DNA of 64,000 bases from Halomonas gemina (GCF_023554995.1 NZ_JAMJPK010000005.1:308279-372278), one strand, 5' to 3'. Counted from the first letter of the stretch, positions 34,292 through 47,095 are shown. Translations and numbers: made by a program. The notes: generated by a model from the letters alone, not told the origin.

Positions 34292-35092
34292 ATGCACCCC
34301 CCGCGTATCCTGCTCGGCGTCAACATCGACCATATCGCCACCCTGCGCCAGGCCCGTGGCACTCGCTACCCGGACCCGGTCCAGGCGGCCCTGCTCGCCG
34401 AGGAGGCCGGCGCCGATGGCATCACCGTGCACCTGCGCGAGGACCGTCGCCATATCCAGGAGCGCGACGTGCGCCTGCTGGCCGAGGTACTCAATACCCG
34501 CATGAACCTGGAGATGGCGGTCACCGAGGAGATGCTGTGCCTGGCAGAGGAACTGGGCCCGGCCCATGTCTGCCTGGTACCCGAGAAGCGCGAGGAGCTG
34601 ACCACCGAGGGCGGGCTCGACGTGGCGGGGGGCTTCGAGGCCATCGCCGCGGCCTGCCGACGGCTCGCCGCGGCGGGCTGCGAGGTGTCGCTGTTCATCG
34701 ACCCCGAGCCTGCCCAGATCGAGGCGGCCGCCAGGGCCGGCGCGCCGGTGATCGAGCTGCATACCGGTGCCTACGCCGAGGTCACGGGCGAGGCCGCCCG
34801 TCGCGAGCATGCCCGGCTCGCCGCCGCCGCCGAGATGGCCCATGAACTGGGCCTCACCGTGAACGCCGGTCATGGCCTCAACTACCACAACGTCGAGGCG
34901 GTCGCCGCGCTGCCCGGCCTCCACGAGCTCAACATCGGCCATGCGATCATTGCCCGGGCGCTCTTCGTCGGCCTCAAGGAGGCCGTGGTCGAGATGAAGC
35001 GGCTGGCCATCGCCGGCCAGGAAGCGGGCTTCGTGGCCTCGCTCGAGGCGCACGACCACGATCATGATACTCAGTCCGACGGCTGCCGATGA
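34292..35092 (+). CDS. pdxJ: Pyridoxine 5'-phosphate synthase (PdxJ)
   Basis: A 266-residue TIM-barrel enzyme that condenses 3-amino-2-oxopropyl phosphate with deoxyxylulose 5-phosphate in vitamin B6 synthesis. Family motifs are present: [18 protein letters not shown] at the N-terminus, [19 protein letters not shown], and [17 protein letters not shown] segment ([18 protein letters not shown]). It is about 20 residues longer than usual because of a His/Asp-rich tail ([15 protein letters not shown]). The stop overlaps acpS by ATGA, the usual pdxJ-acpS coupling. Confidence 0.96.
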   Translation: MHPPRILLGVNIDHIATLRQARGTRYPDPVQAALLAEEAGADGITVHLREDRRHIQERDVRLLAEVLNTRMNLEMAVTEEMLCLAEELGPAHVCLVPEKREELTTEGGLDVAGGFEAIAAACRRLAAAGCEVSLFIDPEPAQIEAAARAGAPVIELHTGAYAEVTGEAARREHARLAAAAEMAHELGLTVNAGHGLNYHNVEAVAALPGLHELNIGHAIIARALFVGLKEAVVEMKRLAIAGQEAGFVASLEAHDHDHDTQSDGCR

Positions 35093-35405
35093 TCATCGGG
35101 ATCGGCACCGACCTCGCCCGGGTGGCCCGTTTCGAGCGGGCCATGAAACGGCATGGCGAGCGCTTCGCGCTGCGCCTGCTCGGTGAACGGGAACACGAAC
35201 GGTTACGGGGGCATGTGCTGCCCGCGGCCTTCCTGGCCAAGCGGTTCGCCGCCAAGGAGGCCTTCGTCAAGGCGCTGGGCACCGGCCTGCGCCGGGGCAT
35301 GCGCTGGACCGAGATCCAGGTGGTCAACGATGCCCTGGGGCGCCCGTCACTGGTGCTCTCCGGCAAGGCCCATGAGCTGGCCGAGGCGGCCGGGGTCAGG
35401 TCGGT

Positions 35406-38132
<2,727 letters not shown>

Positions 38133-38250
38133 CGGCAGGCTCGTCGGGCGATGAATCGGTATCCAGTATGCCACAGGGCGGGCAGATGCCTGTCCAGTGT
38201 GCAGCCGCAGGGATATAATGCCGAAAAGGCGTTTCCATCAGGAAGGTTAC

Positions 38251-39147
38251 ATGCATTTCCCCACTCTCGAGGAGACCGTCGGCCACACGCCGCTGGTCCG
38301 TCTCAAGCGCATCACCGCCGGGCGCGGCAATACCCTGCTGGCCAAGCTGGAGGGCAACAATCCCGCCGGATCGGTCAAGGATCGCCCGGCCCTCTCCATG
38401 CTCCAGCAGGCCGAGGCACGCGGCGAGATCGCTCCCGGCGACACCCTGGTCGAGGCGACTTCCGGCAACACCGGAATCGCCCTGGCCATGGCGGCCGCCA
38501 TCATGGGCTATCGCATGGTGCTGATCATGCCGGAAAGCGCCTCCGCCGAGCGCAAGCAGGCCATGGCCGCCTACGGTGCCGAGCTGATCGAGGTAAGCAA
38601 GGAGGGGGGCATGGAGGAGGCTCGCGATGTGGCCGAGGCGATGGTCGCTCGCGGGGAGGGCAAGCCGCTGAACCAGTTCGCCAACCCTGACAACCCCCTG
38701 GCGCACTACCGCACCACCGGCCCGGAGCTCTGGGAGCAGACCGGTGGCACCATCACTCACTTCATCAGCTCCATGGGCACCACCGGCACCATCATGGGCG
38801 TGTCGCGCTACCTCAAGGAGCGCAACCCCGAGGTGCAGATCATCGGCCTGCAGCCCGAGGATGGTGCCAGCATCGCCGGCATCCGCCGCTGGCCGGCGGA
38901 GTACTTGCCGAGCATCTTCGATCCCCGCCGCGTCGACCGGGTGCTGGACATCGGCCAGCAGGAGGCCGAGGAGCACATGCGTCGCCTGGCCCGGGAGGAG
39001 GGCATCCTGTCCGGCGTGTCGTCCGGCGGGGCCCTTGCCGGGGCATTGCGTGTCGCCGCCGAGGTCGAGAACGCGGTGATCGTCTTCATCGTCTGCGACC
39101 GCGGCGACCGCTACCTCTCCACCGGCCTGTTCGCCCCGGAGCGCTGA
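38251..39147 (+). CDS. cysM: Cysteine synthase B (CysM)
   Basis: A 298-residue PLP enzyme making cysteine from O-acetylserine and sulfide or thiosulfate. The PLP lysine is in NPAGSVKDRPALSM (near residue 46), the phosphate-binding loop in ATSGNTGIALAMAAA and SSMGTTGTIMGV, and the CysM-type loop RRWPAEYLP distinguishes it from CysK. GGAAGG lies 5 bases before ATG 38251; earlier in-frame ATGs lack such a site. It is divergent from gacS and leads the cysM-rlmD-relA-mazG-ppc cluster. Confidence 0.94.
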   Translation: MHFPTLEETVGHTPLVRLKRITAGRGNTLLAKLEGNNPAGSVKDRPALSMLQQAEARGEIAPGDTLVEATSGNTGIALAMAAAIMGYRMVLIMPESASAERKQAMAAYGAELIEVSKEGGMEEARDVAEAMVARGEGKPLNQFANPDNPLAHYRTTGPELWEQTGGTITHFISSMGTTGTIMGVSRYLKERNPEVQIIGLQPEDGASIAGIRRWPAEYLPSIFDPRRVDRVLDIGQQEAEEHMRRLAREEGILSGVSSGGALAGALRVAAEVENAVIVFIVCDRGDRYLSTGLFAPER

Positions 39148-39149
39148 GC

Positions 39150-40592
39150 ATGGCCATGCTGGGCAAGCGTCGCCCCGGGCGCGCCTCATCGGGTGTCTCG
39201 GGGCTTCAGGGGCGCCAGGCAGAGCGCCGGGAGGCCGCCGGCGGGGAGCAGGACGTCCTGGAGATCCGGGGACTGGCCCATGACGGGCGGGGGGTGGCGC
39301 GCGCCACCCTGGGCAAGACGGTGTTCGTCGAGGGCGCACTCCCGGGCGAGCACGTGAGGGTCGCCGTCCATCGCACCCGCAAGCGCTTCGATGAGGCCCA
39401 TGTGCGGGAGCTGCTGGTGGCCTCGGCGGAGCGCGTCGCGCCACCCTGTCCCTACTTCGGGCGCTGCGGCGGCTGCGACCTGCAGCACCTCGCCCTGCCG
39501 GCGCAGCGCCGCCACAAGCAGGCGGTACTGGAGGAGCTGCTGGGGCGCCAAGGCATCATCCTGGCCGCGTCGCCGGCGCTGCTCGCCGGCGCGGGGGAGG
39601 GCTACCGCCGCCGCGCCCGCCTGGGCGTCAAGGTGGATGCCGACGGCGGCGTCCACCTGGGGTTTCGCGCCCGCCACAGCCACCGCCTGGTCGACATCGA
39701 TGCCTGCACCGTGCTGGTGCCGGCCCTGGACGCCCTGCTGGTGCCGCTGCACCAGTTGCTGGCAGGCCTCGAGGCACCGCGCCAGGTGGGGCACCTCGAG
39801 CTGCTCGAGAGCGACCAGGGCGTGGTGGTGGTCGTGCGCCAGCTGCGTGACCACCCGGGGGACGCCCGACGCTGGCAGGCCTTCGCCACGGCCCATGGCG
39901 TTCACCTGGCCCGCTGGCTGGGCCGCGAGGCGGCCGAGTTGGACTGGCTGACGCCCGCGCCGGCGCTTCGCTGCCGGGTGCCTGGGCCCGATGGGGAGCT
40001 CTCCCTGGGCGTCGGCCCCGGGGACTTCCTGCAGGCCAATGCCGAGGTCAATGGCCTGATGGTGAGGACCGCCCTCTCCTGGCTGGCGCCGCTGGCCGCC
40101 GGTGAGCGGGTGCTGGACCTGTTCGCCGGGGTGGGCAACTTCAGCCTGCCGCTGGCCGCCGCCGGTGCCCGGGTGACGGCCGTGGAGGGCAACCCGGCGA
40201 TGGTCGCGCGGCTTGGCGACAATGCCCGCGCCAATTCACCAGGGTGGGGCCTGGACCTCGAGGCCCGCCAGACAGACCTCGCCGAACCGACGGCCGTGCG
40301 CGAGCTGCTTCAGGAGGTCGTTCCCGAGGTGGTGGTGCTGGACCCGCCCCGGGAAGGGGCGGAGGTGGCGAGTCGGGCACTGGTGGAACATCCGGTGCCT
40401 CGCCTGCTCTACATCTCCTGTGACCCGGCCACCCTGGCCCGGGATGCGGCACACCTTGTGCATGGTGGCTATCGCATCCGGCATGCGGCCGTGGCCGACA
40501 TGTTCGTGCACACTTCACACCTGGAATCCATGCTGCTGTTCGAGTATTCCGGCTCGGGGCGGCAGGCCCGAGGAGCGTCAAGCGATGGTTAA
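39150..40592 (+). CDS. rlmD: 23S rRNA (uracil1939-C5)-methyltransferase RlmD
   Basis: A 480-residue SAM-dependent RNA methyltransferase. An N-terminal TRAM domain (about residues 33-90) precedes the iron-sulfur cysteines in PCPYFGRCGGCDLQHLALP (with a further Cys near residue 180), and the Rossmann motif VLDLFAGVGNFSLPLA. The catalytic Cys is in LLYISCDPATLARDAAHL. Length is slightly over the usual 430-450 because of an Arg-rich N-terminus. Starts two bases after cysM and overlaps relA by 8 bp; the rlmD-relA order is conserved in Pseudomonas and relatives. Confidence 0.93.
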   Translation: MAMLGKRRPGRASSGVSGLQGRQAERREAAGGEQDVLEIRGLAHDGRGVARATLGKTVFVEGALPGEHVRVAVHRTRKRFDEAHVRELLVASAERVAPPCPYFGRCGGCDLQHLALPAQRRHKQAVLEELLGRQGIILAASPALLAGAGEGYRRRARLGVKVDADGGVHLGFRARHSHRLVDIDACTVLVPALDALLVPLHQLLAGLEAPRQVGHLELLESDQGVVVVVRQLRDHPGDARRWQAFATAHGVHLARWLGREAAELDWLTPAPALRCRVPGPDGELSLGVGPGDFLQANAEVNGLMVRTALSWLAPLAAGERVLDLFAGVGNFSLPLAAAGARVTAVEGNPAMVARLGDNARANSPGWGLDLEARQTDLAEPTAVRELLQEVVPEVVVLDPPREGAEVASRALVEHPVPRLLYISCDPATLARDAAHLVHGGYRIRHAAVADMFVHTSHLESMLLFEYSGSGRQARGASSDG

Positions 40593-42870
40593 AGTGCGTG
40601 AAGAGCAGCCGCTGACCCGGGACGGGCGGGTCGACATCGACCAGTGGCTCACGCGCCTGCAGGACGACGTCAAGCTGCGCGACGTCGACGAGATGCGCCG
40701 TGTCTGCGAACTGGCCCAGCAGCTGGAGCTGGTCTCCGACCGCCCCCACAAGGCTTGGCTCAAGGATGGCTCGAGCTTTCGCATGGGCCTGGAGATGGCC
40801 GATATCCTGGGCGAGCTCAAGCTCGACCAGCCAGCGCTGGAGGCCGCGGTGCTCTACCGTGCCGTGCGCGAACAGCTGATCGGTCTCGAGGAGGTCGACA
40901 AGCGCTTCGGCCACGAGGTCGCCGGGCTCATCGACGGTGTGCTGCAGATGGCCGCCATCAGCACCTTCCAGGCACCCAGCCAGGGCCTGAGCCAGCATGA
41001 CCAGCAGGACAACCTGCGCAAGATGCTGGTCAACCTGATCGACGACGTCCGCGTTGCCCTGATCAAGATCGCCGAGCGCACCTGCGCCCTGCGTCAGGTG
41101 CGCGACGCCCCGCGCGAGAAGCGCCTGCAGGTGGCCAGGGAGGTCTTCGACATCTATGCGCCCCTGGCTCATCGCCTGGGCATCGGCCAGCTCAAGTGGG
41201 AGCTCGAGGACCTCTCCTTCCGCTATCTGCACGAGGCGGAGTACAAGGCCATCGCCCGCCAGCTCGCGGAGAAGCGCCTGGACCGTGACCGCTACATCAG
41301 CGAGGTGGTGAAGACCCTCAAGTCGCTGATGACCGCCCAGGGAATAAGCCGCTACCAGGTCGACGGGCGCGCCAAGCACATCTATTCGATCTGGCGGAAG
41401 ATGAAGCGCAAGCGCATCGACTTCTCCCAGGTCCACGACATCCGGGCGGTGCGCATCCTGGTTCCCGAGGTGACCGACTGCTACACGGTGCTGGGCATCG
41501 TCCATTCGCGCTGGCATCACGTGCCCAACGAGTTCGACGACTATATCGCCAACCCCAAGAAGAACGGCTACCAGTCGCTGCATACCGCGGTGCTGGGCCC
41601 CGAGAACAAGGTGCTCGAGATCCAGATCCGCACCTTCGCCATGCACGAGGAGGCCGAGCTCGGGGTCTGTGCCCACTGGCGCTACAAGGGGCACGACACC
41701 AGCGCTCGCAGCGCCAGCTACGAGGAGAAGATCGCCTGGCTGCGCCAGGTGCTGGAGTGGCACGAGGAGGTGGGCGACTTCGGCGACCTGCGCGAGGGGC
41801 TGACCAGCGACGTGGCCCCGGACCGCATCTACGTCTTCACCCCGGACGGCCACGTCATCGACCTGCCCCGGGTCGCCACGCCGATCGATTTCGCCTACCG
41901 GGTGCACACCGAGGTGGGCCATCGCTGTCGAGGGGCCAAGGTCAACGGTCGCATCGTGCCGCTCACCTACCGGCTCAAGACCGGCCAGCAGGTGGAGATC
42001 CTCACCGCCAGCAAGGGTGGACCGAGCCGCGACTGGCTCAACCCCAACCTGGGCTATGTGCGCACCTCCCGGGCGCGGGCCAAGATCCAGGCCTGGTTCA
42101 AGCTGCAGGCCCGCGACCGCAACCTCGAGGAGGGCCGGGCGCTGTTCGAGCGCGAGATGAAGCGCCTCGACGTCGAGGACATGGACCTGACCCGCCTGGC
42201 CAACAAGGTCAACTATCCCACCCCGGACGACATGTATGCCGCCCTGGGCGCGGGCGACCTGCGCATCGGCCAGGTGCTCCACCAGGCCCAGCAGCTGTTC
42301 GGCGAGAGCGACGACCAGGAGCAGCTCGACCGCCTGCTGGCCAAGCCCCGCAAGGCCCCGGGCAAGGGCGGCGGCAGCGACATCACCGTGCTCGGGGTGG
42401 GCAACCTCAAGACCAGCATGGCCAACTGCTGCCATCCGGTGCCCGGTGACGCCATCGTCGGCTTCATCACCCAGGGGCGCGGGGTCACCGTGCACCGCCA
42501 GGACTGCCCCAATATTCTGCAGCTGCGCCTGGACGAACCCCAGCGCATCATCGAGGTGGAGTGGGGCGAGCGTGCCCGTACCCAGTACCCGGTGGACATC
42601 GAGATCCAGGCCTGGGACCGTTCGGGCCTGCTGCGCGATGTCACCGGCGTGCTCAGCAACGACCGCGTCAACGTGCTCTCGGTGAACACCCTCACCGATA
42701 CCGAGGACGGCATCGCGCGGATGTCCATCACCGTTGAGGTCGATGGCCTGGAGACCCTGGGGCGCCTCTTCTCGCGCATCCAGCAGCTGCCCAACGTCAT
42801 CGAGGTGCGACGGCTGCGCAGCGGGGGTGGCCAGGGCAAGTCTGGCAAGCGCAGGAGGAGGATGACATGA
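40585..42870 (+). CDS. relA: (p)ppGpp synthetase RelA
   Basis: A 761-residue ribosome-linked stringent-response enzyme that makes (p)ppGpp from ATP and GDP/GTP. The HD hydrolase domain is degenerate (ALEAAVLYRAVREQLIGLEE in place of a His-Asp active site), which marks RelA rather than SpoT. The synthetase domain (about residues 245-360, with YQSLHTAVLGPENKVLEIQI), TGS domain (RIYVFTPDGHVIDLPRVATP) and C-terminal ACT domain follow. Start ATG 40585 overlaps rlmD; upstream in-frame codons lie antiphase in rlmD and are rejected. A family-typical NCCHPVPGD motif is present. Confidence 0.96.
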   Translation: MVKVREEQPLTRDGRVDIDQWLTRLQDDVKLRDVDEMRRVCELAQQLELVSDRPHKAWLKDGSSFRMGLEMADILGELKLDQPALEAAVLYRAVREQLIGLEEVDKRFGHEVAGLIDGVLQMAAISTFQAPSQGLSQHDQQDNLRKMLVNLIDDVRVALIKIAERTCALRQVRDAPREKRLQVAREVFDIYAPLAHRLGIGQLKWELEDLSFRYLHEAEYKAIARQLAEKRLDRDRYISEVVKTLKSLMTAQGISRYQVDGRAKHIYSIWRKMKRKRIDFSQVHDIRAVRILVPEVTDCYTVLGIVHSRWHHVPNEFDDYIANPKKNGYQSLHTAVLGPENKVLEIQIRTFAMHEEAELGVCAHWRYKGHDTSARSASYEEKIAWLRQVLEWHEEVGDFGDLREGLTSDVAPDRIYVFTPDGHVIDLPRVATPIDFAYRVHTEVGHRCRGAKVNGRIVPLTYRLKTGQQVEILTASKGGPSRDWLNPNLGYVRTSRARAKIQAWFKLQARDRNLEEGRALFEREMKRLDVEDMDLTRLANKVNYPTPDDMYAALGAGDLRIGQVLHQAQQLFGESDDQEQLDRLLAKPRKAPGKGGGSDITVLGVGNLKTSMANCCHPVPGDAIVGFITQGRGVTVHRQDCPNILQLRLDEPQRIIEVEWGERARTQYPVDIEIQAWDRSGLLRDVTGVLSNDRVNVLSVNTLTDTEDGIARMSITVEVDGLETLGRLFSRIQQLPNVIEVRRLRSGGGQGKSGKRRRRMT

Positions 42871-43751
42871 GCAAGCCGCGGTATGACCTCGACGACCTGC
42901 TCGCGCTGATGGCCGTGCTGCGCGACCCCGAGCAGGGCTGCCCCTGGGACGTGAAGCAGGACTGGTACTCCATCGTGCCCCATACCCTGGAGGAGGCCTA
43001 CGAGGTCGCCGATGCCATCGAGCGACGGGCCTGGGACGAGCTGCCCGGCGAACTCGGCGACCTGCTCTTCCAGGTGGTCTACTACAGCCAGTTCGGGGCC
43101 GAGGAAGGACGCTTCGACTTCCCTGAGGTCGTGCATGTCCTCACCGCCAAGATGCTGCGCCGCCATCCCCACGTCTTCCCCGACGGGACCCTGGCCTCGC
43201 GCCGCCCACCGGGTGTCAGCGCCGATGCGATCGAGACCCGGCAGGTCCACGCCCGTTGGGAGTCGCTGAAGGCCGAGGAGCGCGCCGAGCGGGCAAGCGA
43301 CACGCGCGACATCGGCGCGGCGTCGGTGCTGGACGACGTCCCCCGCACCCTGCCGGCCCTCTCCCGGGCCGCCAAGCTCTCCAAGCGCGCCGCCCGGGTC
43401 GGCTTCGACTGGCCCGATGCCCGCGGTGTGCTGGCCAAGATCCGCGAGGAGCTCGACGAGGTGGAGCAGGCCCTGGCAGAGGGAGACCGGGCGCATGCCG
43501 CCGAGGAGGTGGGCGACCTGCTGTTTGCGGTGACCAACCTGGCGCGCACGCTCAAGGCCGATCCCGAGCAGTGCCTGCGTGCCACCAATGCCAAGTTCGA
43601 GCGGCGCTTCCGCCACGTTGAAGCGGCCCTGGCCAGCGCCGAGGTACCGCTGGAGGACGCCGGCCTGGAGGCCATGGAGCGGCACTGGCAGGCCGCCAAG
43701 CACCTCGATCCCCCCGTTCAGGAACCGCCGCAAGGAGAGTCCCGGTCATGA
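42867..43751 (+). CDS. mazG: Nucleoside triphosphate pyrophosphohydrolase MazG
   Basis: A 294-residue enzyme that hydrolyses NTPs, preventing incorporation of abnormal nucleotides and modulating stringent signalling in E. coli. Both MazG repeats are seen, with EEAYEVADAIERRAWDELPG-ELGDLLFQ and IREELDEVEQALAEG then EEVGDLLFAV; these hold the ExxE and ExxD metal ligands. ATGA overlaps relA, and the stop overlaps ppc. No mazEF toxin pair lies between, unlike E. coli. Confidence 0.94.
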   Translation: MSKPRYDLDDLLALMAVLRDPEQGCPWDVKQDWYSIVPHTLEEAYEVADAIERRAWDELPGELGDLLFQVVYYSQFGAEEGRFDFPEVVHVLTAKMLRRHPHVFPDGTLASRRPPGVSADAIETRQVHARWESLKAEERAERASDTRDIGAASVLDDVPRTLPALSRAAKLSKRAARVGFDWPDARGVLAKIREELDEVEQALAEGDRAHAAEEVGDLLFAVTNLARTLKADPEQCLRATNAKFERRFRHVEAALASAEVPLEDAGLEAMERHWQAAKHLDPPVQEPPQGESRS

Positions 43752-46396
43752 GCCACGACCTGCATGAATCGCTGCGCGACAATGTCCGTATCCTGGGCGA
43801 CAGCCTGGGCCGCACCATCGCCGATGACCTGGGCCCGGGTTTCGTCGACCGCATCGAGACCATCCGCAGCTTCGCCAAGCGCGGCCGCCAGGGCGAGGAC
43901 GGTAGTCAGCGCGCGCTGATCGAGTACCTGCGCAAGCTGCCTGACCGTGACCTGCTGCCGGTGACCCGGGCCTTCAACCAGTTCCTCAACCTGGCCAATA
44001 TCGCCGAGCAGCACTACCGGGCGCGATTCCGCCGGGTCGAGGACTACAAGCCCGGCTCCCAGCCGGTGCTCTCCGAACTGCTCGAGCGGGCCCGGGGCGA
44101 GGGGCACTCGCCGCGCAAGCTGGTGGAGACCCTCTCCGGCATGCGTGTCGAGCTGGTGCTGACCGCGCATCCCACCGAGGTCATTCGCCGCACCTTGATC
44201 CAGAAGTATGACGCCATCGACGACTGCCTGACGGCCATCGAGTCCTCCGCCGACTATCCGGAGCGCGGGGTGCGTGCCCAGGGCCGCCTGGAGGAGCTGA
44301 TCAGCCAGGCCTGGCACACCGACGAGATCCGCCACGAGCGGCCGACCCCGGTGGACGAGGCCAAGTGGGGCTTCGCGGTGATCGAGAACTCCCTGTGGCA
44401 GGCGGTGCCCGACTTCCATCGCGACCTGGACAACCTGCTGCTGGAGACCGCCGGCGAGCGCCTGCCGCTGGATGCCGCGCCGATCCGCTTCGCCTCCTGG
44501 ATGGGCGGCGACCGCGATGGCAACCCTAACGTCACGGCGAAGGTGACCCGGGAGGTGCTGCTGCTGGGCCGCTGGATGGCGGCGGACCTCTACCAGCGCG
44601 ACCTGGAGCAGCTCAAGGCCGAGCTCTCCATGTGGAAGTCCAACAGCGCGCTCAAGGCCGAGGTGGGCGATGTCGCCGAGCCCTACCGCGAACTGATCAA
44701 GCGCCTGCTGGCGAGGGTCGAGGCAACCCGCGACTGGGCCAAGGCCGAGCTCGACGAGCGCAGCTACGAGGGCGGCCCCATCATCGAGACCCGCGACCAG
44801 CTCTATGCCCCCCTGCTGGCCTGCTATCGCTCGCTGTGTGACGTGGGCCTCGACACCATCGCCAACGGCGTGCTGCTCGATACCCTGCGCCGCGTGGCGG
44901 TTTTCGGGGTGACCCTGACCAAGCTCGACCTGCGCCAGGAGGCTGGTCGCCACGCCCAGGTGATGGAGGAACTCACCCATGGCCTGGGGCTCGGCCACTA
45001 CCGCGACTGGGGCGAGGCGCAGCGCCAGGAGTTCCTGCTCGAGGAGCTCGCCTCGCGGCGTCCGCTGATCCCGCGGCGCTGGGAGTGCTCCGCCGAGTCC
45101 CGCGAGGTCATCGACACCTTCCGGGTCATCGCCTCCGAGCACCGTGAAGCGCTGGGGACCTACATCATCTCCATGGCCGGGGAGCCCTCCGACGTGCTCG
45201 CCGTGGCGCTGCTGATGAAGGAGGTGGGCGGCACGGTCAGCCTGCCCATCGCGCCGCTGTTCGAGACCCTTGCTGACCTCGACCACGCCGGCGAGGTCAT
45301 CGACCACCTGCTGGCACTGCCGGGGTATCGCGCCCTGGCCGGCGACAGCCAGGAGGTGATGATCGGCTATTCGGACTCCGCCAAGGACGCCGGCCAGCTG
45401 GCCGCGGCTTGGGCGCAGTACCGCGCCCAGGAGAGGCTGGTGGAGGTCTGCGAGCGCCACGGCGTCGACCTCACGCTCTTCCATGGCCGCGGCGGTACCG
45501 TGGGCCGAGGGGGCGGGCCCGCCCATGCGGCCATCCTCTCCCAGCCGCCGGGCTCGGTGAACGGCAGCCTGCGGGTGACCGAACAGGGCGAGATGATCCG
45601 CTTCAAGTTCGGCCAGCCGGAGATCGCCCTGCGTTCCATGGAGATCTACGCCTGTGCGGTCCTCGAGGCGAGCCTGCTGCCGCCGCCGGCGCCGAGGCCG
45701 GAATGGCGCGAGGAGATGGACCGCCTGGCCGAGGTGGCCCATGGCGCCTATGTGGGGCTGGTGCGCGAGGATCCCGATTTCGTCCCCTACTTCCGCGCGG
45801 TGACCCCGGAAGGCGCGCTCGGGCGGCTGCCGCTGGGCTCGCGCCCCACCAAGCGCCGCCAGGACGGTGGCGTGGAGACCCTGCGGGCGATCCCCTGGAT
45901 CTTCGCCTGGACCCAGATTCGCCTGATGCTGCCGGCCTGGCTGGGCAGCGGTGAGGCCTTCAGCCAACGGCTGGAGGCGGAGGGCGGTCTCGAGGTGCTC
46001 CGCGAGATGCGCGACCAGTGGCCCTTCTTCGGGACCTACCTGGACATGCTGGAGATGCTGCTGGCCAAGGCCGACGTGGGGATCGCCGCCTACTACGAGC
46101 ACCGGCTGGTCGACGAGCCGTCCCTCAAGGCGCTCGGGGAGCGGTTGCGCATCCGTTTCGGCCGACTTCACGAGGCGCTGCTGCAGGTGCTCGACCAGCA
46201 GGAGCTGCTGGAGAAGACGCCGCTGATCCGCCAGGCCATCGAGGTGCGCAACCCCTACATCGACCCGCTACACGGCCTGCAGGCCGAGCTCCTGCAGCGT
46301 AACCGCGATGCCGACGGGGCGATCAGCGCGGATCTCTCCCGCGCGCTGATGGTGACCATGGCGGGGATCGCCGCCGGGTTGCGCAATACGGGTTAG
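43748..46396 (+). CDS. ppc: Phosphoenolpyruvate carboxylase
   Basis: An 882-residue anaplerotic enzyme converting PEP and bicarbonate to oxaloacetate. The active-site motifs are intact: VLTAHPTEVIRRTLIQKYDA (catalytic His), GWMGGDRDGNPNVTAKV-like SWMGGDRDGNPNVTAKVTR, and FHGRGGTVGRGGGPAHAAI. The C-terminus ends in RNTG, as in bacterial PEP carboxylases. Begins in an ATGA overlap with mazG. Regulation by acetyl-CoA and aspartate is known for the family; no promoter of its own is evident here. Confidence 0.96.
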   Translation: MSHDLHESLRDNVRILGDSLGRTIADDLGPGFVDRIETIRSFAKRGRQGEDGSQRALIEYLRKLPDRDLLPVTRAFNQFLNLANIAEQHYRARFRRVEDYKPGSQPVLSELLERARGEGHSPRKLVETLSGMRVELVLTAHPTEVIRRTLIQKYDAIDDCLTAIESSADYPERGVRAQGRLEELISQAWHTDEIRHERPTPVDEAKWGFAVIENSLWQAVPDFHRDLDNLLLETAGERLPLDAAPIRFASWMGGDRDGNPNVTAKVTREVLLLGRWMAADLYQRDLEQLKAELSMWKSNSALKAEVGDVAEPYRELIKRLLARVEATRDWAKAELDERSYEGGPIIETRDQLYAPLLACYRSLCDVGLDTIANGVLLDTLRRVAVFGVTLTKLDLRQEAGRHAQVMEELTHGLGLGHYRDWGEAQRQEFLLEELASRRPLIPRRWECSAESREVIDTFRVIASEHREALGTYIISMAGEPSDVLAVALLMKEVGGTVSLPIAPLFETLADLDHAGEVIDHLLALPGYRALAGDSQEVMIGYSDSAKDAGQLAAAWAQYRAQERLVEVCERHGVDLTLFHGRGGTVGRGGGPAHAAILSQPPGSVNGSLRVTEQGEMIRFKFGQPEIALRSMEIYACAVLEASLLPPPAPRPEWREEMDRLAEVAHGAYVGLVREDPDFVPYFRAVTPEGALGRLPLGSRPTKRRQDGGVETLRAIPWIFAWTQIRLMLPAWLGSGEAFSQRLEAEGGLEVLREMRDQWPFFGTYLDMLEMLLAKADVGIAAYYEHRLVDEPSLKALGERLRIRFGRLHEALLQVLDQQELLEKTPLIRQAIEVRNPYIDPLHGLQAELLQRNRDADGAISADLSRALMVTMAGIAAGLRNTG

Positions 46397-46480
46397 GCCT
46401 TCGGCCAGCGACAAGCGTCAAGGAGCAAGCTTCAAGGACAATCCTGGCGGCCCTGAGGTAGGGGAGTGCCACCGTACTTT
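46397..46480. other. Gap after ppc with CAAG/CTTG words
   Basis: A short spacer of repeated words (GCGACAAGCGTCAAGGAGCAAGCTTCAAGG) broken here at GCGACAAGCGTCAAGG and AGCAAGCTTCAAGG, next to a small GGCCTTCGGCC hairpin at the ppc end. No convincing terminator or ORF was seen. It leads into the heptamer repeat at 46481. Confidence 0.35.
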
Positions 46481-46522
46481 CTTGCTACTTGCTACTTGCT
46501 ACTTGCTCCTTGCTCCTTGCTC
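46481..46522. repeat. Tandem heptamer repeat, six copies
   Basis: CTTGCTA three times followed by CTTGCTC three times, 42 bp without interruption, immediately after the TAG (46523-46525 on the minus strand) of the beta-barrel gene. It could vary in copy number by slippage and would alter only the 3' flank of that gene. Confidence 0.85.
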
Positions 46523-47095
46523 CTAGAAGGGAAAGTGCAGCGAGGCGGTCAGCAGGTTGAGGTGGTTCATGGCCGGGGCATCGATCTCCTCGAACTCCAG
46601 GCGGCTTACCAGGTGGCGCAGCTGCAGGCGGGCTCCGAAGCCCTGCACCCTGGCCGTCCCCCCGCCTTCGCGAAGCTGGTCGCCGCCTCCGACGGGGTCG
46701 CCCTGCCATTCCGCCAGGCCCGACTTGGCATAGAGGCCGAGCGGCCCCAGGCGCACCCCGGCCACCAGGCTGCCGCCCAGGCTGGTGGTATCGAGAAGCT
46801 GCTGGCCATCGGCGAGGGAGACCGGCACATCATCGCTTTCGCGATAGCTGAATTCGGCGCCGAGATCGAGGTGTGGCAGGTGCGGCGGCGTGAAGCCTGC
46901 AATCAGGCGGAAGCCCGACGTATAGCCGTCGGGCGTCTCGACGTCGCTTCCCTGGACGATCATGCCGTTGTCGAGGTGCACCAGATTCTGCGCCATGCCG
47001 CCGTAGGCGGGCATGGTCGAGTCGGCCTGCGCGGGTAGCGCCACCAGGGCCAGGACACTGGCCAGAACGATGGCGAGGCGTGAATCCGGTTGCAT
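46523..47095 (-). CDS. Outer-membrane beta-barrel protein (porin-like, unknown family)
   Basis: A 190-residue protein with a signal peptide (LAIVLASVLALVALPAQA, cleavage near residue 25) and a C-terminal strand ending in Phe (LTASLHFPF), the signature of outer-membrane barrels. Alternating beta segments such as HLDLGAEFSYRE and GLGAR-type strands fit an 8-stranded barrel. Start 47095 gives the signal peptide directly; GGGGA lies about 5 bases upstream. Similar small barrels are seen in Pseudomonas and Halomonas, with function unassigned. Confidence 0.75.
   Translation of the reverse strand: MQPDSRLAIVLASVLALVALPAQADSTMPAYGGMAQNLVHLDNGMIVQGSDVETPDGYTSGFRLIAGFTPPHLPHLDLGAEFSYRESDDVPVSLADGQQLLDTTSLGGSLVAGVRLGPLGLYAKSGLAEWQGDPVGGGDQLREGGGTARVQGFGARLQLRHLVSRLEFEEIDAPAMNHLNLLTASLHFPF

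Noticed and set aside
43718..46171. 817-codon antisense frame over ppc
   Set aside because: Shadow of the well-supported ppc gene; no start site or motif.
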